Made by a program: the position numbers and the translations under genes. Positions 21,270-31,540 of a DNA stretch of 64,000 bases are shown here, in pieces. Within the stretch, counting starts at the first letter, position 1. The number at the start of each line of letters is the position of its first letter. The stretch covers positions 152,196,140-152,260,139 of the forward strand of contig CM043955.1 in the NCBI GenBank assembly GCA_014529385.2. Direction: 5' to 3'. The stretch is from Adiantum capillus-veneris (lineage: Eukaryota > Streptophyta > Polypodiopsida > Polypodiales > Pteridaceae). A model generated the notes under the pieces. It was not told where the DNA came from. It worked only from the letters and a program-made list of their open reading frames with translations, and did no database searches.

Positions 21270-22760
21270 GAGACAACTCAGAACTAGATACTTCTTATGA
21301 TGGACTTGAAAATGCTAAGAGGATTGAACTAGATGAACTAGGGGAAGAACCAAAGCCGGCTTACATAGCCACAGACCTCACAGAGGAGAAAGAGTAGATT
21401 CTAATATTTACGCTCAAGCAGTATAGAGATGTGTTTGCATGGTCTTACAAGGACCTTAAAGGAGGTAATCCAAACATTTACTATAATAAAATACCCATTA
21501 ATAGTGATACCAAACCCTGTAGAAACACCCATATACTTACATAATAAAACATTTACGAAGAAAATCAAAGAGGAGATAGATAAGCTTAAAGGGTCAAAGT
21601 TTCTCTAAAAGATCGAACACACAGATTTGGTGTCACTAATTGTGGTAGTACCCAAAAATAATGAAAAATTACAAGTGTGTGTAAATCTCAAACAGGTAAA
21701 TGCTACCACCATAAGAGACAAATATCCCTTACTTATCATAGATCATGTGATTGAGAGATTTGCATGCAAGGAAGCTTATAGCTTTCTTGATGGCTTTTTG
21801 GGCTACAATTAGCTTACTATAAAGCCCAAGGATAAGCAAAAAATAAAATTTGCAACAAAATGGGACAGATTTTATTATAGAGGGATGCCATTTGGCTTAC
21901 CAATGCACCTGCCACATTCCAAAGACTAATGAGTCATGCATTCAAACAATTTCTAAGACAATTATTAGAAATCTACATATATTAATTATGTGTGCATTCT
22001 CTCTTGCGAAACTAACATGTTGAGCATTTGAAGAAGATCTTTGAGAAGTGAAAGACTTATGGTATTTTCTTGGATCCATAGAAATGTTTCTTCATGGGGC
22101 AAGACAAGGGAAGATTTTAGGGTACATTGTGTCCAAAAATGGCATTTCCACAGATCTTGAAAAGATGCAAATCATTGTTTATCTTCTAAGACCCACAAAA
22201 TCTAGAGAGGTAAAAGCTTTTATGGGCCATTGTGGTTACTACCAAAGGTTTATCTATATGTACGTAGTCTTGTGTCCAAAAATGGCATTTCCACAGATCT
22301 TGAAAAGATGCAAATCATTGTTTATCTTCTAAGACCCACAAAATCTAGAGAGGTACAAGCTTTTATGGACCATTGTGGTTACTACCAAAGGTTTATCTAT
22401 ATGTATGTAGTCTTTGCAAAACCTCTTTATGCTATCATCACCAAGTCTGAGTGGAGTGAAGAGTGCAAAAAAGCCTTTCAATAGTTCAAGCAAAGATTGA
22501 TTTATGCTCCAATTCTAAAAGCTCTTGATTGGGAAAGATGTTCCATGTCCACATTGATGCATCAGCATACACAATCGGATACATCCTAGTCTAACCTGGA
22601 GAGAACAATATGGGTTATCCCATATATTAATCTAGCAGACAACTTAATAGTGCGGAAATAAATTACACAACCATAGAAAGAAAAGCATTGGGAATGGTCT
22701 ATGCCATCAAAACTTTTAGACACGACCTTCTCGCAATTTTTTTTTTCCCCCACTATTGAG
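21270..22760 (+). pseudogene. decayed Ty3/gypsy RT-RNase H
   Basis: The plus strand begins with an acidic protease-RT linker (IELDELGEEPKPAYIATDLT, then QYRDVFAWSYKDL), followed by RT blocks at 21627-21812 (PKNNEKLQVCVNLKQVNATT, IRDKYPLLIIDHVIERF, YSFLDGFLGYN) and MPFGLP near 21890. The catalytic Y-x-D-D site is destroyed: where it should lie, near 21970-21985, the frame reads through a tyrosine and a stop. The connection region (VSKNGISTDLEKMQIIVYLL, HCGYYQRFI) occurs twice with a 143-bp period starting at 22130 and 22273. RNase H-like residues follow to about 22740. No integrase follows before the LTR-like block at 22800. Confidence 0.8.
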
Positions 22761-22799
22761 CACTATTATACTTGGTGAACAAACCATGCAATACTAGAC

Positions 22800-23719
22800 T
22801 GTTGACGGCTACGGCTAAAACACTGGAAGAGCCCAATTTTTGTAATACTTATTCTAACAAACTTGTTGTGATTATTTTGGGACTCGATTGAGTTTTTAGA
22901 TTGTAATTTAGTAATAATGTGGAATCTCTAACCCCACAGTAGATGCTAGGAGGTAATGTTGGTAAGTTAGAACCTCCAAGGCTGACCTATTAAAGCCAAT
23001 TTTTGTAAACCTAATATCACTTTTTGAATGAGTCAACTTTTGGGGCTCCACTAAGCATACATGATTGCGTGTTGTGTTTTGAGAGAGAGTGACATCTTCT
23101 TCTTCTCCCTATGTGCTCTGCAGTGGATACATTGTGAAGGCAACATCACCATTGTGCTAGCAATGGTGAGAGCTACACTTCAATGCCAAGCTTGTGTGGT
23201 TTGAGTCTCTTCGCAAAGAGCTCTACCACCACAGGATTTGAGGTGAGTCTTCTCTCCAACCGTGCATCCATTTAGTGACTGCTATATGTCATTACGACCA
23301 CGACGGGATGAGCTATGCCTTAGACCTAAGCAAGTCGAGGATTGGTGACCATTAAATTTTGAATTGTCTTTATATGCGATTTTTGTACCGGGTGTTTATG
23401 GGTGTTAAGTTGGATTAAAGACCATAAGATGGTGTCCTCTAGGTGTGTAGAGGTTAGCCCTTGAGTTTTGTGACGATTCGACGAAAATAGCTTGCATTTT
23501 GGTGAGCAGTGGCTTCATAGGAAAGGTAGTGGTTGTGTTTTCTTAGTGTGTTTTAGTTGGTTTCCTTTGGTAGTGATTGTCTTAGAAGGTTGAGTGAGTG
23601 ATTGACAACCACCTATTTGTTTCCATGCACATAAGAGTCAAGCTTCATCCTTGGTTGACATCTTGTTGTTTATCCTAGTTCTCACTTTGCTATTCCGAGC
23701 AGTGTGTTTCTCAACAACA
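22800..23719 (+). repeat. LTR-like region ending at a primer site
   Basis: The right end, CAACA at 23715-23719, is followed by T and the primer site TGGCGCCGCT, the usual arrangement at the end of a 5' LTR. The left end is not defined and I found no second copy in the window, so the length is a guess. Decayed pol lies directly upstream and a gag-like gene 2.6 kb downstream on the same strand. Confidence 0.45.
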
Positions 23720-23720
23720 T

Positions 23721-23737
23721 TGGCGCCGCTCTCGAAA
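23721..23737 (+). other. primer-binding site, TGGCGCCG type
   Basis: TGGCGCCGCTCTCGAAA follows an LTR-like end. Two other loci in the window (62216-62233 plus strand and 35166-35183 minus strand) carry related TGGCGCCGTTGCCGGGGA sites. Confidence 0.6.
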
Positions 23738-26378
23738 ATGAGAGCCCTTTAGGTAGGTGACCTTCGACTAGTCCTACAAGATAAAAGTACCTCTAGTTAC
23801 TAGAGTCTTGTTATATCACTTTAGGAAGGATCAAGTATTGGGACTCTCTGGATCTTAGGGAAGTGCTAGGGAGCGTGTGTCTCACCCAAGATTTTCTATC
23901 ATAGGTGGTATTAGTATTAATTAGTGTTGGCTAGATTGTGAGTTATTTGTGAGGAGATACAAAAGAAATGGTGATTTTTTTTTTCTACTCATAAAATAGT
24001 CCTTATACATGGTTTGTAGGAGTAGTTGTAAATAGGACAAATGATTGTTATCTAGAGCTGTCCATCTCTGAAATTTTTGCTTTCATGCTTGGTTGCATTT
24101 ACAATCTTGGAAAATTTGATTTTTGGAAAGAAATGCAATAAACAAGCTCCATTCAACAATTGGGCATGCGTGAGTGTTGCTGGGTATAAAAGAACACATA
24201 TGCAAGAGATCTGAATGAGAAAAGTGCAATTTTTTATCAATAGACATCATATGCGTATGATGTCTAGGCCGTAGTTGGAGACCAAATTTGACAAATAGAC
24301 TAGACCAGAGTGTTCAAAAGGGGTGTTATACCCTAATGACACTTTGAGACTAAAGTCTTGGCCAACATTTGCTCCCCAAAAGGCAAAAGTCGTGAGTGAA
24401 AAGCGTAAAATTAGGAAACTTGTGAGTTTGTGCATACTTTTACATGGGGAATTGGTAAAATTACTCAAAAAGTAGTACCAGAGACTAGAGGATGCTTATG
24501 CATGAGTTTTGTACAAAAATTCACCAACAGACATTATACATGTATAATGTCTCAAGGGTAGAATTAGCAAGTAAGCTAGACTTTTGACAGCCTACCCACA
24601 ATTTGCAAGTTAAGTGGAACACATGAACTAAGTTTCACTTCAATTAAGCATATAGAGTGAGAATTGAGAGAGTTTTACTCTTTTTGATAAATTCCTTGAC
24701 AAAAGTGAGGATATTGTGAAAATTACTGATGCAAACATTGCTTTGAGCATACATGCATGTTGTAAACATCAAGGGTACCTAGGACAAAAACATAACTCTA
24801 TTCTGAGCAAAAAGACATCATTCGCGTATAATTTCTAAGGGCAATATCTTGAGCAAAAAGGTATCATTCTAGTGATTCATTGTGATTAAGAGCAACTTCA
24901 AAGAAAATAGGAAAACTTACATTGCAATTGAAGCAAGTTAGAGGCTTGTAAAGATCTAGAAATGGAGTTGATCAAGAGGAATGCTTGAATTGATCATATC
25001 TAGCTCAATGAGGGTTAAAATTGACAATTAAGACTTCTAGACGTTTTTGGTGTAGTGAAGGACCTCTGGGATAAAATGTATTCCATTTGGAGCAAAAGGA
25101 AATTGTATGCAATGTCATGCATTTTTTGGATGAGCATAAAGTCCCTATGTCATGCCAAAAAGCTTGCCCACTAGCCTCATTTATATATGTGTATATAGCC
25201 CTGCAAGTCTTGGAAGTGACCATGTAAAAATTCATGTAGAAAGGTGTGATTTTTCCAATCTTGAATGCTGATGTTTTGGGTTTTTTGAGTCCCCAAGACA
25301 TTTTTTTTAATAATAGTTTTAGCCGTGTTTTATAGCTCGTGAATCGGACTTGTACATCATGAGTGATGAGCATCCGAAGTGGGCGGTCTCAACTTAGAAA
25401 GTGGTTGTGGGTACATGTGACAAAGGCAGCTAGGCCAACTTGATGATTAGAATAAGAAATGTTGAGGTTTGAGAATTACAGAAGTAGTCGAGGACTTGGG
25501 ATCCAAGCCCTATGTTACGGTGTATCATTCGATGATCGGAGCAGCAAGTTATGCTTGGGGGAAGTTTGTCCGAGAAGCTCTCCTACTTGGGAGAAATCTG
25601 GAAGTTTGTTGGGCACAAGGGATTTGAGAGGATTGAGGAGGAAGTTTCCATGTGGTGGGGGGATTATCCCACATGGGAAGGGAAAAGTGGAGAGTGGGGG
25701 GTATATAGCTTAAAGTGGGAGCCAACTATGAGTGTATCACCTTGTGACTCGAGCTCTCAAGACTTGCTATGGAGGGGCTCTGGGATTTATGGGGGAGAAA
25801 GGGTGCCTTATGTGGGTTATCACTCAGATGGACACGCATCTACTTCATATTTTGGTCCCCGACCACTTGCCCCTACCCCATTCCCCTGGTCAAAGGGTCA
25901 CCGACACCTCATTTTTTGCCCAAAAAAGGCAAAAAATGAGCCAATTAAAAAATTCCTACAAAGGAAGCCTTATCGACTGAGAAGAGAGAGAAGATTTTTG
26001 GGGAATAAAGATAATGGAGCCCCCATTTTAATAGATACAACACCTGCAAAACTTCTAGAGAGCTCATTTTTGAGCAAGAAAGAGTACATCCCCATGTTTG
26101 AGCGGCCATAACTCTTTTATCTCTCATTTTTTTTTTGCCTATGGATACTCTACGAACATCTCCACAAGACGAGCTTTGTCATGATTTCCTTAATTTATCC
26201 TAACTTTGAGTGTATTCCATGCTTTGAGTGCATCCAAATAGAAAAGTGAGTGGAAGCAGATTAGGTTAGCTTAGTGTCAACTGAGGAGAGCATGGACTAG
26301 AAAAGGATTGATCCACTAGCACCAATCATATAGGACGCAAGTGAGAGTGACACCTCTTCAGAGCAGTCTTTTTACCTC
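23738..26378 (+). other. retrotransposon leader region with three palindromes
   Basis: No supported gene in 2.6 kb between primer site and gag-like start. Three 24-base palindromic words lie at 24242-24265, 24529-24552 and 24813-24836. A 186-codon open frame at 25551-26111 (MLGGSLSEKLSYLGEIWKFV at its start) has no recognisable domain and ends in sequence typical of LTR or leader DNA; I leave it uncalled. Confidence 0.45.
24529..24552. repeat. perfect 24-base palindrome (middle of three)
   Basis: AGACATTATACA followed by its exact reverse complement TGTATAATGTCT. Related words at 24242-24265 (one mismatched pair) and 24813-24836 (several mismatches) lie 287 bases before and 284 bases after. 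Confidence 0.9.
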
Positions 26379-26885
26379 ATGGCTGACCAAAACATCATAG
26401 TTAACCAACAGAACCAAGCAAAAAGAGGTAGACCTCTAGGAATCCCACTTACACAACAAGGTATACAACCCTTTTCTTACAAAGACCAAATGACCATGGA
26501 GCTTTGGTGTATGGCAATGCAAGGGGACATAAAAGCATATGCATAGAGGAAAAAGCCATAGACAGAGTGTAAGCCCTTGTGGTTGTACGATGATGGGGAA
26601 ACATCCTGTGATGATGAGGGAAACAATTACCTCATTGTTAAGGACCCAGAGAACTATAACAAATACAGGGACAATGTTGCAAAAGGTAAGATGATTTTTA
26701 AGATAAATGAAATGCCTCCTCAGATAGATCTTCCTAAGGCCATCCTGGTATTGTACGCAAATGGTAGGTCCAAAACATATTTTAGGTGTTTAACACCCTA
26801 CACTTTTGAGTTAAGCACGGAAAAGACTTTATACTTGTTTTGAATCAGGTGAAGGGAGTTTCGTAATGTATGTTGACAAGTATGG
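26379..26885 (+). pseudogene. gag-like gene, N-terminal part, interrupted by the next element
   Basis: The frame opens at 26379 with MADQNIIVNQQNQAKRGRPL and continues with FSYKDQMTMELWCMAMQ. Two stops fall near 26545-26565, then the frame is open to 26843 (WLYDDGETSCDDEGNNYLIV, PENYNKYRDNVAKGKMIF, CLTPYTFEL). I see no named domain, but its position after an LTR/primer site and leader, and the retroelement sequence resuming at 35783, suggest the N-terminal region of a gypsy Gag. The 8.9-kb element at 26886-35777 inserted at 26881-26885. Confidence 0.55.
26881..26885. repeat. target-site duplication, left
   Basis: TATGG directly before the left LTR; identical TATGG follows the right LTR at 35778-35782. 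Confidence 0.95.
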
Positions 26886-27136
26886 TGTGCGCTCCTTGCC
26901 GCACTGTCGAAGCAAGGGACTTGCCAATACACCGTGTGCGAGCCACAAACGGCTCCAAGCACACAACAAGCCTAAACTAGCAAGCTCAAGAGAACAAAGG
27001 GTGTGTCACTCACCGCTCTACGCTCGCCTTCGTGGTGGATTCCTCGCCGCAATGAAGAAGAAGCTGCAGTCGTGCCGCGCTCAACCACTTCGCCGCCGTC
27101 GTGCCTTCGTAATGCTCGATCGCACACACACTCTCC

Positions 27137-27168
<32 letters not shown>

Positions 27169-27467
27169 ACGAGGTGAAGAAGAAGAAGATGGAGATGGAG
27201 ATGGAGCAAGAGCACTCTTCTATTGCACAAATGAGAGAATGAGTAAAAATTAGGTTTAGTTGGCTTTTATAGGAGCTCACCCCATTCACACTTGGGCGCC
27301 CATGCTTAGCCAACTAACCCTAGCATGTTCGTGTTAGAGTGCGCCTCTCATCGGCGATCACTCTACCTTTTCCTATTGGTCCGACAAGCCCGGTACCTGA
27401 CTCTACCAAATACATAATACGCGTCCATCGTAGGTGATAGGATGTCCGTGTGCCGTGAGGGTTAACA
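26886..27467 (-). repeat. 3' LTR of the Gag-protease element
   Basis: 582 bases. On the minus strand it begins TGTTAACCCTCACGG and ends GGAGCGCACA. It contains a CT/CA tract at about 27131-27170. It matches 35188-35777 almost base for base. Confidence 0.95.
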
Positions 27468-27480
27468 TGCCCCCCTTCCT
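27468..27480 (-). other. polypurine tract
   Basis: On the minus strand the sequence is CAGGAAGGGGGGCA directly before the LTR start TGTTAACC. Confidence 0.8.
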
Positions 27481-29098
27481 GATGTAGATTCCGTCCTCGG
27501 AAGCTATTGAGTTGAAGCTGGTTCGTCGAGGTGGAAGAGCATTTGAGATGAATGTCCTTAGCCTTCTTCAGTCACTGCAAAATCAAACAACATTGGCACA
27601 GTAATTGCATTCTCTTAAAAAGCATATGCAGTTTTAGGTAGACAAATTGATTGGTAAAAGAATTTCAAACAATTTGTTAGCAATGAACATTAAATTGCAA
27701 TGTAATCAAATGCATAAACAGATGTAAAGGTAAAAAATTAAACAAGTCTGGGGTCGCTAATTTGACGGTCGAAAGGCACTAGAGATCGAATATTAATACC
27801 ATGGGTAAGCTTCTTAATTTTCTGTGGTCAATTAAGTTGTTTAATCGCGAGAGCCAAGTATTCATGTTCGAGGGCTGATTAGAGGCTATACCTAAAAGAC
27901 TTTGTAGTTAAGCTACCATAAAAGGAATTTCTCATGAAATCATCGCCTGACTGATTACCTTTTCTTTGACCCCCCAAAGTCTTTTCACATTGATTCAATT
28001 TTGATGTGTGTGCTTATTTTGTATGCCTTGGGTTTTTTGCTTTTCAAGGAAAAGCGCCCACACTGGGAACCTCTAGGGCTCTAGTACCATAGGCGATACA
28101 TGAAATGAAGTACCAATTTAAGCAGGGATTTCTCCTCCAGCTTAAAATTTTACATTGTGGCACTTTGATTTTTTGCTTGTTCATTTTCAGCATTTAAATT
28201 TTGTAACTTTGGGGGGTCATATAACATTGTTACCCTCCCCAGGCTCATCACATTAGTAAACTCCCTTTATAATACTTAAGCTAAAGGTCAATAGGGTTAA
28301 GCCCACTAGAAAGCCCTAGTACATTTCATACAATGCTGCCTAAATCGGATTAAGAACCTAAGTAACCATTTCTTATTAGGAAGGCATTCCCCATGGTATT
28401 AAGAGAAGATTTCTAATACCTAGCTTGGTCAAACTAGCTTAATCGGACTGCTTGATTTTTACACCTAAACAAGTGATTATGACAAAACATTACATTGAAT
28501 TAAATGTTTGATACTAAGCAAATGCGTTGAATATTATGCTACCAATCACAATCAAAGCAGACAAACATGGATGCAAAAAGATAAGGGCAATGCTAATGGA
28601 CAAGAAACACCTGTTTATGTTGATGGTCGCACTTGATCTGAAGTGTGAATGAGAGAAAGGTTCCATGAAGGTCCAAATCCTATCAATAGCAACACGCTCC
28701 TGTACACACTAGGAAACAAAAGGAATACCTCCAGGAGGCACATTAGTGGGAAAAGAGAACTTCGCTAATCTCTCAACTCTAAAACAGAAACACTCCTATC
28801 GTACTAATCTTACCTTACCCTCCATCACTCAAGTGATGAGGATCAAAGGTGTTTTATGGCATAGGTTTCTGTTTCACTGTACCAGATGTGACATGTGTAG
28901 GTCTGAGTCAATGTTTTGACTTTTATTGTGCATACTCGTTTGCTAATTGCTCTTGCTCTTTATTTTTATTTTTTTGTGAGTATAAAGCTTTATATGTACA
29001 TTCCCTAAGATAGGAGATTAAGAGGTCAGGGAAAAAGGTTGAGAGGGAAGCAAGTGAATAATGGATGTCAGCAAACACTCCCCCCTTCCTTGGGTAGA
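27481..29098 (-). other. 3' untranslated region of the Gag-protease element, no ORF
   Basis: 1.6 kb between the protease-protein stop and the polypurine tract. No RT, RNase H or integrase motif in any frame. AT-rich, with a second CCCCCCTTCCT word near 29080 just downstream of the coding end. This is where pol would sit in an autonomous element. Confidence 0.7.
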
Positions 29099-31540
29099 TC
29101 ATACCGTTTGAAATGAGCTTGTCACCCTTTGAAACCAATTGTTCCAGTTGGTAATAGGTGAGGATTTTTGCCAGTAGTTTTCTATTACCCTAGGTGCCTC
29201 GTCAAGTTGCAAGGGTGGTAAGGTACTCTCCCAGGATCGAACTTGAAGTGGTTCATCAGGTGATTCTTGAACACTGGGAGGTGTGGATTCTTTTGTAGCT
29301 TCATGGAGGTCCACTACTTTAGATGGAGGCTGTGTAGAAGCTTTTACCTCTATGGATGTATTACATGAGGAGCTAGAAGCTTCATGGGACTCCCCCCTTC
29401 CTGAGCTAGGTGGAACAAATCGTTCTTTCTTTGGTACCCAAACTAGCTCGGGAGCGGGTGTGTAGCATTCTGTGCTTTTTTTCTTTTCACGATCATTGAT
29501 TCGTTTTGGATCTACGGGATTGGGCTCACTTGGGTCAGGTGATAGGTAAGAGCACAATCTACGTTTTGGCACCCAGATTTGATCATTTCCTTGATAGTAG
29601 CCTTGGGCTTCCAATAGTCGTTTAGGGATCCATCGCAACATTTTATTACTTTTCTTGGAGCGAGTGGTACGTTTCTTACAAGGCTTCTGTCTTTTAGCAC
29701 TAGCTATGGTCACTAAAGAAGCTTTAGGGACCCACTTGTATGTTTTCTTTGTTACATTAGGATGAGTCTTGTCAGAAGCGATATGCATTGCTTGTAGCAT
29801 ATTTAAGGGTACATGCATTTCATCCCCCTCAGGTGTTACCCAGGTCGTCCCCCTATTCCCCCAAGTGTCTATGGTTGATGCTAGGTGGACCCAATCCACA
29901 TTGTCCGATTCCGTCATACCCGTTAACACATCCATGTAAGGAGAATCTTGGCCAATTTCTGTATCCTTCTTACAAGTGTAACAATATTGTAGTGGGGCCG
30001 AGTGAACTGTGGTGTCAGAGCGATGATCAATAATGGTTTTACTCCCTAAGGGGTGTACCTTACCAGTCACCAAATCCACTCTAACGACAGAGTCTTGGAA
30101 TTGCAAATAGACATGATTTTTAGACCAATCATGAACCATTTGTGCTTCCCTCATGAATGGTCGTCCTAAAATCATTTCATATGACATAAGGTGTTTAGAG
30201 AAATCCATTACAATGAACGTATGTCGTACCTTGTGTCCTAGAACTTTGATCTTAATATCCTTGAGCATCCCCATAGGTTTGGCTATGGTACCATTTTCCA
30301 TCTTTACCACAATGTTAGTAACACTGAGGCGGGGTTTTCCCATGGATTCCCAACAATCTTTTGTAACGATGCTAACTCCCGCACCACCATCAAGAATTCC
30401 CTTTATAGTTAATCCCTTGGTAGTGATGGGTAGGGTCGCATTAGACTCGTCGCCTTCAAAATACTGCCCTAATTCGTTAATGGGTACCTCGATCACAGAC
30501 TCGTGTCCATCTAAGTCAAGTGATTGCACATGATTTTCCTCATCAATCATAATCGAGTCAGGCCTATTTGGTTGCGCAAACTGCGGTAATCCCGTTCGTA
30601 GCTCTCCATTAAGGAATGCTCGAAGTGGAAGGAATAACTCAGGATCTCCATACAGCTTTGCTATGATCGTGGTTCGGACCTCAAAAGACATGAAGTCCAC
30701 TAGTTTGGCAACATTCATTGGCATTTTGCAGGGTGTAGGTCCTTGACTAGGAACTGGTGAGGATGGAATCTCATATTCCTCAATGGGATCAGGTATTCCT
30801 TCGTTAAACATCCTTTCCAACAAGAAAGGTGTATCCTCACTTTCTGATGTCCCGTCTTCACTCCCTTCTTGGATGATACTAGATATGGCTAATGGTCTAT
30901 GGTTCATGTGAGGTGGATGAGCTTGCGTGGGAAACACTGTGTCATGAATTTTGGCATGCATGGGTTCTGGTTCTAGTTTCCTTTGAGTCTCCTCCACTAA
31001 ACCTCTTAGATGTTTCACCTGCTTAATCTCATCTACTGGGTTTGGGTACGTCCCAATCTTCTTTTTACGATTCTTCCCTTTTTGCCCCTGCGGTTTATCT
31101 TGGGGGTCTTGGATTGGATTTGGAAACACTTGTGGTGTTTTCAGAGGCTCTTTATGATTTTCTCTTATTCGGTTTTCATTTGGTTCCATGTTACGGTTTT
31201 CTTTGTCGGTCTTTCCCTTTGTGGTATTGGTTCTAGTCTCCATTGTCTCGATTGAATCTGAATCATCCTCGAGGTCATTCATATACACGGGGTCATCTCC
31301 TGTTCCTATGTTTGTTTTGGAACTTGGCTTTGAATTTTCCGTATTCTGCGACTTCTTCCTTCGTTTCTTCTTTTTCTTTGCTTGGATAACTGACGCGGTA
31401 TCTCTCTCTTCGAGGATATGGCCTGGCCCTTGAAGCATGGACCGTGTAATCGCATAAGCGGGTGCGACGGGTGGTATTGGCGATGTCACACTAGCAATTT
31501 CGACCAAATTCAGGGGTGTGATTTTAGGCGCATTTGGGAT
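29099..31540 (-). CDS. protease-containing protein of the Gag-protease element, in frame with Gag
   Basis: The 802-codon frame usually drawn from 31507 begins with a TTG codon. The same frame is in fact open right up to the Gag stop, so the protein is probably made by reading through that UAA. In order it has: a basic patch (KKKKKRRKKSQ, residues 44-54); a charged, disordered region (60-160); a retroviral-type aspartic protease at about 365-450 with KGILDGGAGVSIVTKDCW as active site and EMILGRPFM as flap-side motif; and a basic C-terminal third with four W-[VI]-P-K repeats (KWVPK, RWIPK, IWVPK, VWVPK). The active site has glycine where D-S/T-G is normal. No RT follows. The frame is intact over 2.4 kb, which argues for recent activity. 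Confidence 0.85.
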   Translation of the reverse strand: MPNAPKITPLNLVEIASVTSPIPPVAPAYAITRSMLQGPGHILEERDTASVIQAKKKKKRRKKSQNTENSKPSSKTNIGTGDDPVYMNDLEDDSDSIETMETRTNTTKGKTDKENRNMEPNENRIRENHKEPLKTPQVFPNPIQDPQDKPQGQKGKNRKKKIGTYPNPVDEIKQVKHLRGLVEETQRKLEPEPMHAKIHDTVFPTQAHPPHMNHRPLAISSIIQEGSEDGTSESEDTPFLLERMFNEGIPDPIEEYEIPSSPVPSQGPTPCKMPMNVAKLVDFMSFEVRTTIIAKLYGDPELFLPLRAFLNGELRTGLPQFAQPNRPDSIMIDEENHVQSLDLDGHESVIEVPINELGQYFEGDESNATLPITTKGLTIKGILDGGAGVSIVTKDCWESMGKPRLSVTNIVVKMENGTIAKPMGMLKDIKIKVLGHKVRHTFIVMDFSKHLMSYEMILGRPFMREAQMVHDWSKNHVYLQFQDSVVRVDLVTGKVHPLGSKTIIDHRSDTTVHSAPLQYCYTCKKDTEIGQDSPYMDVLTGMTESDNVDWVHLASTIDTWGNRGTTWVTPEGDEMHVPLNMLQAMHIASDKTHPNVTKKTYKWVPKASLVTIASAKRQKPCKKRTTRSKKSNKMLRWIPKRLLEAQGYYQGNDQIWVPKRRLCSYLSPDPSEPNPVDPKRINDREKKKSTECYTPAPELVWVPKKERFVPPSSGRGESHEASSSSCNTSIEVKASTQPPSKVVDLHEATKESTPPSVQESPDEPLQVRSWESTLPPLQLDEAPRVIENYWQKSSPITNWNNWFQRVTSSFQTV

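Noticed and set aside
25551-26111. 186-codon plus-strand frame
   Set aside because: No recognisable domain, overlapped by frames in other phases, and it lies in LTR or leader-like DNA.
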